Below are positions 6,386 through 14,102 of a DNA stretch of 20,962 nucleotides, piece by piece. How positions within the stretch are numbered: position 1 is the first letter of the stretch; every line of letters starts with the position of its first letter. This DNA comes from an uncultured Clostridium sp. (GTDB lineage: Bacteria; Bacillota; Clostridia; Lachnospirales; Lachnospiraceae), in NCBI GenBank assembly GCA_900547035.1, contig URFM01000055.1:1-20962 (forward strand). Direction: 5' to 3'. Below the pieces are notes generated by a model, which made no database searches, had not been told where the DNA came from, and was given only the letters and a program-made list of their open reading frames with translations. The position numbers and the translations under genes are program-made.

Positions 6386-7174
6386 TTATTCCCCAGGAAC
6401 CACAATCAGCTCCACTCCTGTCTCCCGCACCGCTTCTTCCATAGCCGGATCCAGTCCGGAGTCGGTTACAATAGTGCTGATCTCCCGAAGAGCGCAAATT
6501 TTTACCAGGCTCGCTTTTCCGAATTTTCCGGAGTCCGCCAGCACTACCGTACGACTGGCCAGCTGGCGCATCTGATTCTGCACCCGGGCCTCGCTGAAGC
6601 CCTGATCGGTAAGGCCCACCGTAGGATGCACGCCGCTGACCGACATAAACAGCACGTCAATGTGGAGGCTGTCCAGCATTGCGGAAAAATCGTTTCCCAG
6701 AGACAATTCTTCTTTATTTAAAATACCGCCCACCAAAATAATCGTAAAATCCGGGCACTTGACCAGGGCCAACGCATTCTGGACGGAATTTGTAATCACC
6801 GTAAGAGAACGGAATCTTCTGGCCAGTTCCTTGGCCATCAGGAAGCTGGTACTTCCATAATCCAGAGCGACCACCTGCTTTTCTCTGATTAATCCCGCCG
6901 CGTGATGGACAATTCTGGACTTCTCTCCCATATGCTGGGTATTACGTGCCGCCAGAGACACATATTCTTCCATAGGCTCTGCCACCAGCTTTTTCGGAAC
7001 CGGGACCGCACCCCCATGTACTCGTTCCAGCTGACCCGCCTGCTCTAAAAAGTCCAAATCTTTCCGTACGGTTTCCGAAGAAACGGACATCGTCTCTACC
7101 AGATCCGCTGTACGGACCGTACCGTCTTTTTTTAGTAATTCCAATATCAGCTTATGCCGTTCCCTCGCCAGCAT
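6386..7174 (-). CDS. DeoR/GlpR-family transcriptional regulator
   Basis: The protein is 262 residues. It has the DeoR N-terminal helix-turn-helix (ARERHKLILELLKKDGTVRT, then SVSSETVRKDLDFLEQAGQL and RVHGGAV, residues 3-57) and the phosphosugar-sensing DeoRC domain with DYGSTSFLMAKEL, TNSVQNALAL, LVGGILN, FMSVSGVHPTVGLTD and VVLADSGKFGKASL. These are the expected effector-site landmarks of a family that usually senses a phosphorylated sugar intermediate and represses a neighbouring operon. GGAGGAAACGCT precedes the ATG. It is divergent from the MFS - TIM-barrel - symporter operon, whose promoter is surrounded by repeated TTCGTT elements, its probable target. Confidence 0.93.
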   Translation of the reverse strand: MLARERHKLILELLKKDGTVRTADLVETMSVSSETVRKDLDFLEQAGQLERVHGGAVPVPKKLVAEPMEEYVSLAARNTQHMGEKSRIVHHAAGLIREKQVVALDYGSTSFLMAKELARRFRSLTVITNSVQNALALVKCPDFTIILVGGILNKEELSLGNDFSAMLDSLHIDVLFMSVSGVHPTVGLTDQGFSEARVQNQMRQLASRTVVLADSGKFGKASLVKICALREISTIVTDSGLDPAMEEAVRETGVELIVVPGE

Positions 7175-7284
7175 AGCGTTTCCTCCCTTTCCAATAGTAT
7201 GAGGCCTGCGTCAAAAGGTCATACGAACTGTGCTTCTACAAGCAATCGCATTTTCAGGATACGCAATTTTTTCTTGGCTCCTTC

Positions 7285-7290
7285 ATTATA
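7285..7290 (-). promoter_or_regulatory. -10 element of the deoR-type gene
   Basis: A perfect TATAAT on the minus strand with only a poor -35 (TTATAA) at 17 bases. It would give a leader of about 100 bases. Weakly supported. Confidence 0.35.
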
Positions 7291-7370
7291 ATACATCCCC
7301 GTAATCATTATAACCAAATAAACCACAATTATATAGCGTCATTTTCCACAATTTTTCTTTTTTTATTTGG

Positions 7371-7494
7371 GTATTTCGTTGAATTTTTGTGTTTTGTTGT
7401 GTTTTTTCTTGATTTCCCAACGAAATACAGGTATACTCAAAACATGTCAAAGAGTTCGTTGCCAAAAATCCAAGAAAACAACGGATTAACGAAA
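7371..7494 (+). promoter_or_regulatory. promoter of the MFS operon with four TTCGTT half-sites
   Basis: -35 TTGATT (7409-7414), 17-base spacer, -10 TATACT (7432-7437), giving a start near 7444. The 11-base element GTATTTCGTTG (7371-7381) recurs as an exact inverted copy, CAACGAAATAC (7418-7428), the second copy lying inside the promoter spacer. Shorter copies follow in the leader: TTCGTTG (7455-7461) and AACGAAA (7488-7494), the latter touching the ribosome binding site. TTTCGTT-type repeats are known from operators of several DeoR-family repressors, so the divergent DeoR protein is the likely ligand. The remaining bases of the 7175-7507 gap hold only the deoR-side -10 and A/T-rich sequence. 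Confidence 0.7.
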
Positions 7495-7507
7495 GGAGAA
7501 CCCAAAA

Positions 7508-8803
7508 ATGAGCAATGAAATGAAAGCAAAAGCAATGAAGGCAGCGCCGAACCGCTGGTTTGTCTTCTGTATCCTGACTTTATCAGGCGGAATCGCGTTT
7601 AAACTGTCTTCTATGAAAGACATGTTCTATGTCCCCATGCAGGAATTCATGGGTCTGACCAATACCCAGATCGGCGGTGCCTTAAGCGCCTACGGTATTG
7701 TACAGACGATCGGCCTGATTGCCGGTATCTATATCTGTGACATGTTCAGCAAAAAGTATATGATCGGCTTTTCACTAATCGGTATTGGAGCGGTAGGCGT
7801 CTACCTTTCCACCTTCCCCGGATATTGGGGGTTCCTGGTAGCCTTTGGTATTCTGGCGATCCTGGGCGAGGTTACATATTGGCCGGTTCTGCTGAAAGCT
7901 ATCCGCTTGCTGGGCGATGAAAAAACCCAGGGACGTATGTTCGGATTTCTGGAAATGGGCCGCGGTGTTGTAGACGTAATCATCGCCTCTACTGCCTTGG
8001 GAATTTTCAATGCCATGGGAGAAAATGCGCCGGCCCTGAGAGCAGGACTTCTGTTCTTAGCCGCTGCCACTGCAGCCGCTGGCGTTCTGTGCCTGATTTT
8101 TGTTCCCAATGATGAAAAACGCGTGGGCGCCGACGGAAAAGAAGTCAATAAAGCTCAGGCTGCCTTCGGCGGAATGATGCAGGCAGTGAAAAGCGTTGAC
8201 ATTTGGGCTGTTGCCTTAAACGGCTTTGTGGTATACTGTATTTATTGTGGTTTAACTTATTTTATCCCCTTCCTGAATCAGATTTATATGCTTCCGGCTA
8301 CCGCAGTTGGTATGTACGGCATCATCAATCAGTATGGTCTGAAAATGGTGGGAGGCCCCATCGGAGGCTTCATGTCCGACAAAGTTCATCACTCCTCCGC
8401 AAAGCATATCCGCGTAGGTTTCCTGGTATGCGCAATTGCGATGGTTGCCTTTTTGATGGTTCCTCATGAGTCTCTGGGACAGAGCGGCAACTGGCTGCTC
8501 GGGGCATGCTGCACTCTGGGCTTTGGAGCAATTGTATTCACCATGCGTGCCGTATTCTTCGCCCCCATGGACGAGGTAAAGGTACCTGCAGAGATTACCG
8601 GTGCCGCAATGAGCCTGGCTTCTCTGGTCATTTATCTGCCCAACGCATTTGCCTATGTAATGTACGGCAACTTCCTGGATCGTTTCCCCGGCATGACCGG
8701 ATTCCGCATTGTATTCAGCGTAATGATCGGCTGGGCAATTGTTGGACTGTTCGTATCTACCTTCCTGATCCACCGGATCAAGAAGCATCAGACAAACGCA
8801 TAA
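7508..8803 (+). CDS. MFS transporter (YihN-like group)
   Basis: The protein is 431 residues with about twelve membrane segments and a central cytoplasmic loop (FVPNDEKRVGADGKEVNKAQ region, about 200-220), the standard 6+6 arrangement. The N-terminal half has a D-x-F-S-K-K-Y loop after the second helix (DMFSKKYMIG), the usual place of the MFS loop motif. The overall character is that of the YihN-like sugar/organic-acid transporters, but the substrate cannot be read. AAAGGAGAACC precedes the ATG. First gene of the operon, 19 bases before the TIM-barrel enzyme gene, so the imported compound is probably the substrate, or a precursor of the substrate, of that enzyme. Confidence 0.85.
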   Translation: MSNEMKAKAMKAAPNRWFVFCILTLSGGIAFKLSSMKDMFYVPMQEFMGLTNTQIGGALSAYGIVQTIGLIAGIYICDMFSKKYMIGFSLIGIGAVGVYLSTFPGYWGFLVAFGILAILGEVTYWPVLLKAIRLLGDEKTQGRMFGFLEMGRGVVDVIIASTALGIFNAMGENAPALRAGLLFLAAATAAAGVLCLIFVPNDEKRVGADGKEVNKAQAAFGGMMQAVKSVDIWAVALNGFVVYCIYCGLTYFIPFLNQIYMLPATAVGMYGIINQYGLKMVGGPIGGFMSDKVHHSSAKHIRVGFLVCAIAMVAFLMVPHESLGQSGNWLLGACCTLGFGAIVFTMRAVFFAPMDEVKVPAEITGAAMSLASLVIYLPNAFAYVMYGNFLDRFPGMTGFRIVFSVMIGWAIVGLFVSTFLIHRIKKHQTNA

Positions 8804-8822
8804 TAAAGGGAGGACTTTTATC

Positions 8823-9866
8823 ATGATAAAGATTGGACTGGATACAGAAAGCCTTCACCTGTGGTTTCAGAATCACCGGATGGATATTTTCGGATTCATC
8901 GAAACAGCCCACGAGTTCGGGCTGGACGGGGTAATGATTAACATCATCAGCGACTATGGCCTGGACCCGGAATGGGGAACCCTTGAGAGCAATAAGCCGG
9001 AGCATCTGGCCAGAGTAAAGGCCCTTTTGGACAAATACAACATGTACTGCGAGATTGCCACCAAGGGAATCGGCTACGACCACCTGGTAAAGGTCCTGGA
9101 TGTGGCCGAGGCAATCGGAGCGGACATTATCCGCACCTATATTCCCATCACCTTAAATCCCAGCGAGGACCGAAAAACCGGCGGCGAGGGAAAATACGAT
9201 TTGGGAAAAATCCGCCTGGACTTCGACCCTGCCGTATTTGATGATGCGGCTGAGTCCCTCCGCAGAATCATACCGGAACTTCAGAAACGCCGCATCAAAA
9301 TCGGTCTTGAAAACCACGAGTATGAGACTTCCGAGGAACTGGTAAAGGTAATCAAGGAGGTAAACAGCCCCTGGATTGGCCTTCACTACGACTTCGGCAA
9401 CTCCATGATGGCATGGGAGGAGCCGGAACAGGCTGCCCGCAATATGGCTCCCTACACCGTAACCACTCATTTTAAGGATCACATCATCATCCCCTGCCCC
9501 GATGACAAATATGGGTATGTGGTCTGCGGTGTACCTGCCGGTCAGGGAAATATGGATTTGCCCGGGCTGCTTAAAATTGTAATGGACAATTCCTCCATCA
9601 CCCGGCTGAATCTGGAGATGTGCTATCCCTACTGCGCTCAGTTCAAGCGCACTCCCGGCGCAGGCGGCGTGGAAAAAGTAGGAGAAGGATGCTTTAAGGT
9701 AGAACCTCCTCTCTTTGACCCGGAGGTAATCAAGCCCAATCAGTATTACTATCCTCAGGAGATTTCCGAAGAACTTCTGGAAAAATTCCTGAAAAAGCAG
9801 ATGGACGGCGCCAGAGCCAGCGCGGAATATACAAAGAAACTCTGCCGGGAATATTCCGGCCGCTGA
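8823..9866 (+). CDS. sugar phosphate isomerase/epimerase-like TIM-barrel enzyme
   Basis: The protein is 347 residues of the xylose-isomerase-like TIM-barrel (AP endonuclease 2) superfamily. Four candidate metal ligands sit at the expected strand ends: Glu163 (IKIGLENHEYE), Asp190 (GLHYDFGNS), His216 (VTTHFKDH) and Glu265 (LNLEMCYPY). The loop GVPAGQGNMDL (237-247) is the typical phosphate/substrate loop. Members isomerise or epimerise ketoses, dehydrate inosose, or decarboxylate 3-oxo sugar acids (OiaC). It is about 60 residues longer than the common 270-290-residue members, with a C-terminal helical part rich in Pro/Tyr (residues 285-347). GGGAGGA precedes the ATG. The reaction is not assignable from the sequence; its place between an MFS importer and a sodium symporter suggests a dedicated catabolic step. 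Confidence 0.82.
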   Translation: MIKIGLDTESLHLWFQNHRMDIFGFIETAHEFGLDGVMINIISDYGLDPEWGTLESNKPEHLARVKALLDKYNMYCEIATKGIGYDHLVKVLDVAEAIGADIIRTYIPITLNPSEDRKTGGEGKYDLGKIRLDFDPAVFDDAAESLRRIIPELQKRRIKIGLENHEYETSEELVKVIKEVNSPWIGLHYDFGNSMMAWEEPEQAARNMAPYTVTTHFKDHIIIPCPDDKYGYVVCGVPAGQGNMDLPGLLKIVMDNSSITRLNLEMCYPYCAQFKRTPGAGGVEKVGEGCFKVEPPLFDPEVIKPNQYYYPQEISEELLEKFLKKQMDGARASAEYTKKLCREYSGR

Positions 9867-9916
9867 TCTAGCGCAACCGTTTAGAACGATTTAACCCTTA
9901 AAAAGGAGGCTCCATC

Positions 9917-11263
9917 ATGGACCAACTGTTACACGTATTGACCATCATCGACAACTGGCTTTGGGGCAACTGGCTGCTGTTCGTACTGATCGGCGTCGGC
10001 ATTCTGTACACCATTATCACCGGCTTTGTACAGGTCCGCCATTTCCCCTATATCATCCGCAAAAGCCTGATAGAGCCCTTGATGGCCAGACAGGGAGATT
10101 CTCAGGAATCCGGCTCTATTTCCTCCTTTCAGGCCTTATGTACCGCAATCGCGTCCTGCGTAGGAAGCGGAAATATTGTTGGCGTTTCTACAGCCGTTCT
10201 CAGCGGCGGCCTGGGCGCTATCTTCTGGATGTGGGTAGCCGCTTTTGTAGGCATGGCTACCAAATACGGCGAGATTATCCTGGGTCTGATGTACCGGGAA
10301 AAAGATGAAGACGGTGCCTATGTAGGCGGTCCCATGTACTATATCAAAAAGGGACTTCACGCTCCATGGCTGGCTGTACTGTGCGCAGTTTTCATGATCA
10401 CCCAGATTATCGGCGGAAACTTTATCCAGTCCAACACCATCAGCGGAGTCATGAAGGACAGCTTTGGCGTTCCCTACCTGGCAACCGGTATTATCCTGGT
10501 TATACTGATTTTCACAATTTCCTTAGGCGGATTAAAGCGTCTGGCCCATGTAACCCAGAATCTGGTACCCATTATGGCCACCATCTATGTAGTGGGCGGA
10601 CTGCTGATTATCCTGGCAAATATCACCGAAGTTCCCGGTGTTCTGGCCTCCATCGTCAAAGGCGCTTTCGGTCTGGACGCTATGGCAGGCGGCGCCGCAG
10701 GAAGTATGATTATCGCTATGCAAAAGGGTGTTGCGAGAGGTCTTTACTCCAATGAGGCCGGCGAAGGTTCCGCTCCCGTTATTCACTCCGCCGCTTCCGT
10801 CAGCCACCCGGCTGAACAAGGCATGACCGGTGTTATCGAGGTTTTTCTGGACACCTTTGTAATCTGCACCATTACCGGACTGGTTCTGGGCGTCACCGGC
10901 GTACTGGATTCCGGAGCACCCGCCAATGTAATCGCAACCTATGCTTTTGCCTCTGTATGGCCGCCGCTGCAGTATTTGGTAGCTATCAGCTTGCTGCTGT
11001 TCTCCAGCACCACTCTGATGAGCCAGTGGTACTTCGGTTTCGTTGGACTGAATTATCTCTTCGGGCGCAAAGTTGCTGAGAAATTTAAATATGTATTTCC
11101 TCTGTTCTGTGTTGTAGGCGCTGTAGCTGCCCTGGATTTAGTATGGACCATCCAGGATATTGCTCTGGGACTTTTAACAATTCCCAACCTGATTGCGATT
11201 GTGATCCTATGTCCGAAGGTTCGCAAAGCCTCAAAAGAATTCTGGAGTACCATGAAAGATTAA
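9917..11263 (+). CDS. sodium:alanine/glycine symporter family (AGCS) transporter
   Basis: The protein is 448 residues, standard for AGCS, with about ten to eleven membrane segments. Clear family signatures are CVGSGNIVGVSTAVLSGGLG (about 81-100), WVAAFVGMATKYGEIILG, YVGGPMYYI and GVARGLYSNEAGEGSAPV (the latter about residues 275-292). Family members import alanine, glycine or related small amino acids with sodium. AGGAGG lies before the ATG. It is the last gene of the plus-strand operon, 50 bases after the TIM-barrel gene. An amino-acid symporter in a sugar-type operon is unexpected and may mean that the true substrate is an amino or carboxylated compound. Confidence 0.93.
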   Translation: MDQLLHVLTIIDNWLWGNWLLFVLIGVGILYTIITGFVQVRHFPYIIRKSLIEPLMARQGDSQESGSISSFQALCTAIASCVGSGNIVGVSTAVLSGGLGAIFWMWVAAFVGMATKYGEIILGLMYREKDEDGAYVGGPMYYIKKGLHAPWLAVLCAVFMITQIIGGNFIQSNTISGVMKDSFGVPYLATGIILVILIFTISLGGLKRLAHVTQNLVPIMATIYVVGGLLIILANITEVPGVLASIVKGAFGLDAMAGGAAGSMIIAMQKGVARGLYSNEAGEGSAPVIHSAASVSHPAEQGMTGVIEVFLDTFVICTITGLVLGVTGVLDSGAPANVIATYAFASVWPPLQYLVAISLLLFSSTTLMSQWYFGFVGLNYLFGRKVAEKFKYVFPLFCVVGAVAALDLVWTIQDIALGLLTIPNLIAIVILCPKVRKASKEFWSTMKD

Positions 11264-11297
11264 TGCCTTCTGTGTAAAACTACTCATATTGCAATTA

Positions 11298-11331
11298 GGC
11301 GGGGGAAGAAGCTGCTGCTTCTTCCCCCGCC
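11298..11331. terminator. perfect hairpin between convergent genes, probable bidirectional terminator
   Basis: A perfect 15-bp GC-rich stem, GGCGGGGGAAGAAGC (11298-11312) with GCTTCTTCCCCCGCC (11317-11331), and a TGCT loop. It lies between the symporter stop (plus) and the acetamidase stop (minus), only seven bases from the latter. The U-run is poor on either side (CATTCTTTC on plus), so release may depend on the stem strength. Confidence 0.7.
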
Positions 11332-11338
11332 CATTCTT

Positions 11339-12640
11339 TCATTCCCACATATGATATTGATTCCTTACCAGCTCCCAGAGGCCTTTTTCCTCTAATTTTT
11401 CCACCGGCACCCGGAAGGTTACCGTTACAACTCCCGGCGCCCTTCCAATCTCCACCGCTCCGGTAATCGTTGTCCGGTTCATTACCTCCGGAACACTCAT
11501 GTCAAACAGCTCTGCCGCCCGCTGAAGTCCGTTATCAATAGCCAGATTCAGATTGCCTCCTGTACCTACTACAGCAACCGGCGCCGATTCCTCAATGTGA
11601 TCCTGTCCCCATTTCTTCGCTTCATTTAATGCAGCGTCCCTCTCCTCTCCGGTCAACGGCCTGGCCAGATACGGCACATCCTCGATTCTCGGCAGGATAA
11701 TAGGTCCATCGATGGCAAGCCCTTTCAGCACCTCTACCTGGATTACCACCACAGCCGATACATCGGTGGTATGTCCGGCGATTTCTCCTTCGCCCTGCAT
11801 GGCATGCACATCTCCCACATAAACACCGCCGCCCGGCACCTTTACGGGACAGATTACCACAGCCCCTTCCCTGACTTTATTGATGTCCATATGTCCGTCG
11901 GTCTTATCCTTCAGTTCATCCGGAGTCATACAATACTCATGAGGAGCTCCTAACAGAAAGGCGCCAAAATCCCCCGCGTTGTGAGAATCGGGGAAGGGAC
12001 GTTTCGGCGTAGTTCCCAGCTGACCGATAAAGGGGCGAAGCCTTGCCGCCACTCCCGGAATATCGTGTCCCGCCAGCGTCACTACCGGATTCTGGATAGA
12101 ATGGTCCGGAGTCTGCATATAACGGCGTCCATCTGCCGCTAATTTCTGAGCTCCTTCTTTCTCAAGCGTCACTCCTACCTGTTTCTTTTCATCAAAGGCA
12201 ATTGTGTACCCATTAGTAAATTCAAAGGGAGCGCAAGGGGCGCCGCACTGATTGCAGCGGATGGCGTCTGCCCCGATCCCCTCAATGTGAGTAGGCGGAT
12301 TTTTCGCGCCGCACTCCGGGCAAACGCCTGCCACAAAACCGTCCCCGTTGGCTCTGCCCTCAATAGGGTGATCGTTTCCCGATGATGTCACATCCGAAGT
12401 CACCCGGACCGACTCAATACGGATTACAATGGCATCCCCCGGCTCAGCCCCTTCCACGTAAACCGGTTTGGATACCTCGTGACCTCCCCTTAACTCAGGC
12501 GTAAGCATCGGTCCCCAGCAGCCTGCGGCTGTGTTGACGACGATCCGTCCTCCGCTTCGCACCGGCCCCAGCATCTTCTCCCCCGGATCCAGCACCCCGT
12601 TCGTGAACTCATTGACCATGACTGTCTGCTTCACATCCAT
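11339..12640 (-). CDS. acetamidase/formamidase family protein with Cys4 insertion
   Basis: The protein is 433 residues and belongs to the FmdA/AmdA family, which hydrolyses formamide, acetamide or other short amides to ammonia and an acid. Signatures are LDPGEKMLGPV (17-27), NTAAGCWGPM (36-45), and GDVHAMQGEGEIAGHTTDVS near residue 295. An insertion holds two CxxC pairs (Cys107/110 and Cys129/132) that resemble a zinc ribbon. I chose the ATG at 12640 because AAAGGAGGG lies just before it and the family alignment begins there; an in-frame ATG at 12694 would add 18 residues. The gene is alone, with its own promoter, convergent with the symporter gene. The natural substrate is not evident; it may be a larger amide. 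Confidence 0.9.
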   Translation of the reverse strand: MDVKQTVMVNEFTNGVLDPGEKMLGPVRSGGRIVVNTAAGCWGPMLTPELRGGHEVSKPVYVEGAEPGDAIVIRIESVRVTSDVTSSGNDHPIEGRANGDGFVAGVCPECGAKNPPTHIEGIGADAIRCNQCGAPCAPFEFTNGYTIAFDEKKQVGVTLEKEGAQKLAADGRRYMQTPDHSIQNPVVTLAGHDIPGVAARLRPFIGQLGTTPKRPFPDSHNAGDFGAFLLGAPHEYCMTPDELKDKTDGHMDINKVREGAVVICPVKVPGGGVYVGDVHAMQGEGEIAGHTTDVSAVVVIQVEVLKGLAIDGPIILPRIEDVPYLARPLTGEERDAALNEAKKWGQDHIEESAPVAVVGTGGNLNLAIDNGLQRAAELFDMSVPEVMNRTTITGAVEIGRAPGVVTVTFRVPVEKLEEKGLWELVRNQYHMWE

Positions 12641-12741
12641 ACGTAACCCTCCTTTATACTTGCGGTCCGCCTCAGGCAGACTATGATATTGCATTCACCT
12701 CTCCAAAAATACCCGTTCCTTTTCCCTTATATCTTACTCTT

Positions 12742-12770
12742 ATCTTAGCACACAGCCACGGAATCCACAA
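12742..12770 (-). promoter_or_regulatory. promoter of the acetamidase-family gene
   Basis: On the minus strand -35 TTGTGG (12765-12770), 17-base spacer, extended -10 TGC-TAAGAT (12742-12747 for the hexamer). It starts directly after the U-tail of the transaldolase operon terminator. Confidence 0.5.
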
Positions 12771-12776
12771 GCAAAA

Positions 12777-12821
12777 GCCCCCGTTTTCCCGTACCCTCTA
12801 AGGCGTCGGAAAAACGGAGGC
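12777..12821 (-). terminator. terminator of the sugar transport-transketolase-transaldolase operon
   Basis: On the minus strand CCTCCGTTTTTCC pairs with GGGAAAACGGGGG across a loop of about 19 bases (one or two imperfect pairs), then CTTTTGCTTG follows. It lies about 55 bases after the transaldolase stop. Confidence 0.72.
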
Positions 12822-12878
12822 AGAAGCCGCAAAACGCATATAAAATTCTGATTTTAATTTTTTCAATCCGACCGGATC

Positions 12879-13532
12879 TTACTCCCCAAATACAGCTTTA
12901 TAATCAGCCTGGAACTTGGCAATTCCCTGATCGGTTAAGGGGTGCTTGGTCATCTGCTCCAGAACCTTATAGGGAACGGTAGCGATGTCAGCGCCTGCCT
13001 TCGCGCAGTCGATTACATGAATCGGGTTGCGGATGCTGGCGGCAATGATCTCAGTCTCGATGTTGTGCATCTGGAAGATCTCGGTAATATCGTAGATCAA
13101 ATCAATGCCCGGCATAGAGATGTCATCCAGACGTCCCAGGAAAGGAGAAACGTAAGTCGCGCCTGCGCGGGCAGCCAGAAGAGCCTGAGCAGCGGAGAAG
13201 ATCAGAGTTACGTTGGTCTTGATCCCCTCGGCAGAAAGAACCTTAACGGCCTTTAATCCTTCTACGGTCATAGGAATTTTAACAACCATATTGGGATGGA
13301 TGGCTGCAATCTCACGTCCCTCTTTGATCATGCCTTCCGCATCAACCGTGGTAGCCTTTACCTCGCCGCTGATGGGGCCGTCTACGATAGAGGTAATTTC
13401 CTTGATTACTTCTGCGAAATCGCGTCCTTCCTTGGCGATTAAGGACGGGTTGGTGGTCACGCCGCAGATAATTCCCATATCGTTGGCTTTCTTAATGTCC
13501 TCTACGTTGGCTGTATCAACGAAAAATTTCAT
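12879..13532 (-). CDS. talC: transaldolase, TalC/small (MipB-like) subfamily
   Basis: A 217-residue single-domain transaldolase. The Schiff-base lysine is Lys85 (MVVKIPMT). At the two positions that separate transaldolases from fructose-6-phosphate aldolases (FsaA Gln59 and Tyr131 in E. coli) this protein has Glu57 (SGEVKATT) and Phe131 (SPFLGRLDD), so true transaldolase activity is expected: moving a dihydroxyacetone unit between sedoheptulose-7-phosphate or fructose-6-phosphate and a short aldose phosphate. N-terminus [13 protein letters not shown] and [13 protein letters not shown] are typical. AGGAGGATAAG precedes the ATG. Last gene of the operon, followed by a terminator; placed with transketolase it can complete the non-oxidative pentose phosphate reactions for the imported sugar. 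Confidence 0.93.
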   Translation of the reverse strand: MKFFVDTANVEDIKKANDMGIICGVTTNPSLIAKEGRDFAEVIKEITSIVDGPISGEVKATTVDAEGMIKEGREIAAIHPNMVVKIPMTVEGLKAVKVLSAEGIKTNVTLIFSAAQALLAARAGATYVSPFLGRLDDISMPGIDLIYDITEIFQMHNIETEIIAASIRNPIHVIDCAKAGADIATVPYKVLEQMTKHPLTDQGIAKFQADYKAVFGE

Positions 13533-13611
13533 TTTCTTATCCTCCTGATAATTGACTGATATTCGGCTATTAGTCGGCCATCTTCTTGTCCGGCCTTTGC
13601 CTCCGTCTTGC

Positions 13612-14007
13612 TTACGCCAGGCTTCTGACCTTCTCGATCTGAGCGGCGTCCAGATTCAGAATATCGCTGTTCTCCATAGAAGTGTTGGAATCCTCAATGA
13701 GAATCATCTTGGTATCCTTCTGGGTAATGGTGTTGTGCCACAGAGTAGCGGGAATATTGTAAACCTTATCTTTCTCCATCTTTACAGCATCAAACACCAG
13801 ACCATTCTCGGTCTCATTGGCGTATACCAGGGTGCAGGCTCCCTCAACCAGAACGAACAGCTCGTCCGTCTTGTTGTGGCGCTCCAGGCAGTCGATACCG
13901 GTTACATCGTTGGCAGGCTTCCAGTTCTTAATTCCAACGGTCCACTTTTCATTTTCAAATACCCGATGCATACCCTCGCCGGTAAACTCATAATCCAGAA
14001 TTTTCAT
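13612..14007 (-). CDS. small cupin-fold protein, possible sugar-processing enzyme
   Basis: A 131-residue single cupin. The first motif gives His44 and Glu49 ([17 protein letters not shown]; the usual second His of HxH is missing and is Asn45-Lys46), and the second gives His91-Asn92 ([12 protein letters not shown]). Three likely metal ligands (His44, Glu49, His91) therefore remain, compatible with a mononuclear metal site. Cupins of this size are frequent passengers in Firmicutes sugar operons; some are sugar isomerases or mutarotases, others have no known activity. GGAGGAATAAG precedes the ATG. Its place between transketolase and transaldolase makes it the only candidate in this operon for an isomerase or epimerase step. 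The function is inferred, not shown. Confidence 0.72.
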   Translation of the reverse strand: MKILDYEFTGEGMHRVFENEKWTVGIKNWKPANDVTGIDCLERHNKTDELFVLVEGACTLVYANETENGLVFDAVKMEKDKVYNIPATLWHNTITQKDTKMILIEDSNTSMENSDILNLDAAQIEKVRSLA

Positions 14008-14048
14008 TTTCTTATTCCTCCATCTTTATCATAAAATATAAAGTACCA

Positions 14049-14087
14049 GCGGACGCCCTCCGGCCCTACGCCGAAAGCGGCGCCCGC
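14049..14087 (-). other. intercistronic hairpin between transketolase C and the cupin gene
   Basis: GCGGACGCC (14049-14057) pairs with GGCGCCCGC (14079-14087) over nine pairs with one G-U-type mismatch, around a GC-rich loop. There is no U-run afterwards on the minus strand, so it is not a simple terminator. It may stabilise the upstream mRNA or set the ratio of downstream gene expression. Confidence 0.5.
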
Positions 14088-14102
14088 TCTCTTCATTCTA
14101 TA

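Noticed and set aside
6166..6721. Three overlapping plus-strand open frames
   Set aside because: They cross the DeoR terminator and coding sequence, lack ribosome binding sites and have random composition.
7210..7221. Shared 12-mer GTCAAAAGGTCA here and, inverted, at 20119-20130
   Set aside because: Shared 12-mers are expected by chance in a window of this size, and neither copy sits at an equivalent promoter position.
7175..7507. Catabolite-response (cre) elements in the promoter gaps of this window
   Set aside because: I looked for TGNAANCGNNNNCA-type sites in the main gaps and found no convincing match.
12641..12694. 18-residue N-terminal extension of the acetamidase-family protein
   Set aside because: The downstream ATG has AAAGGAGGG at good spacing and matches the family start; the upstream ATG has only a poorly spaced GAGG.
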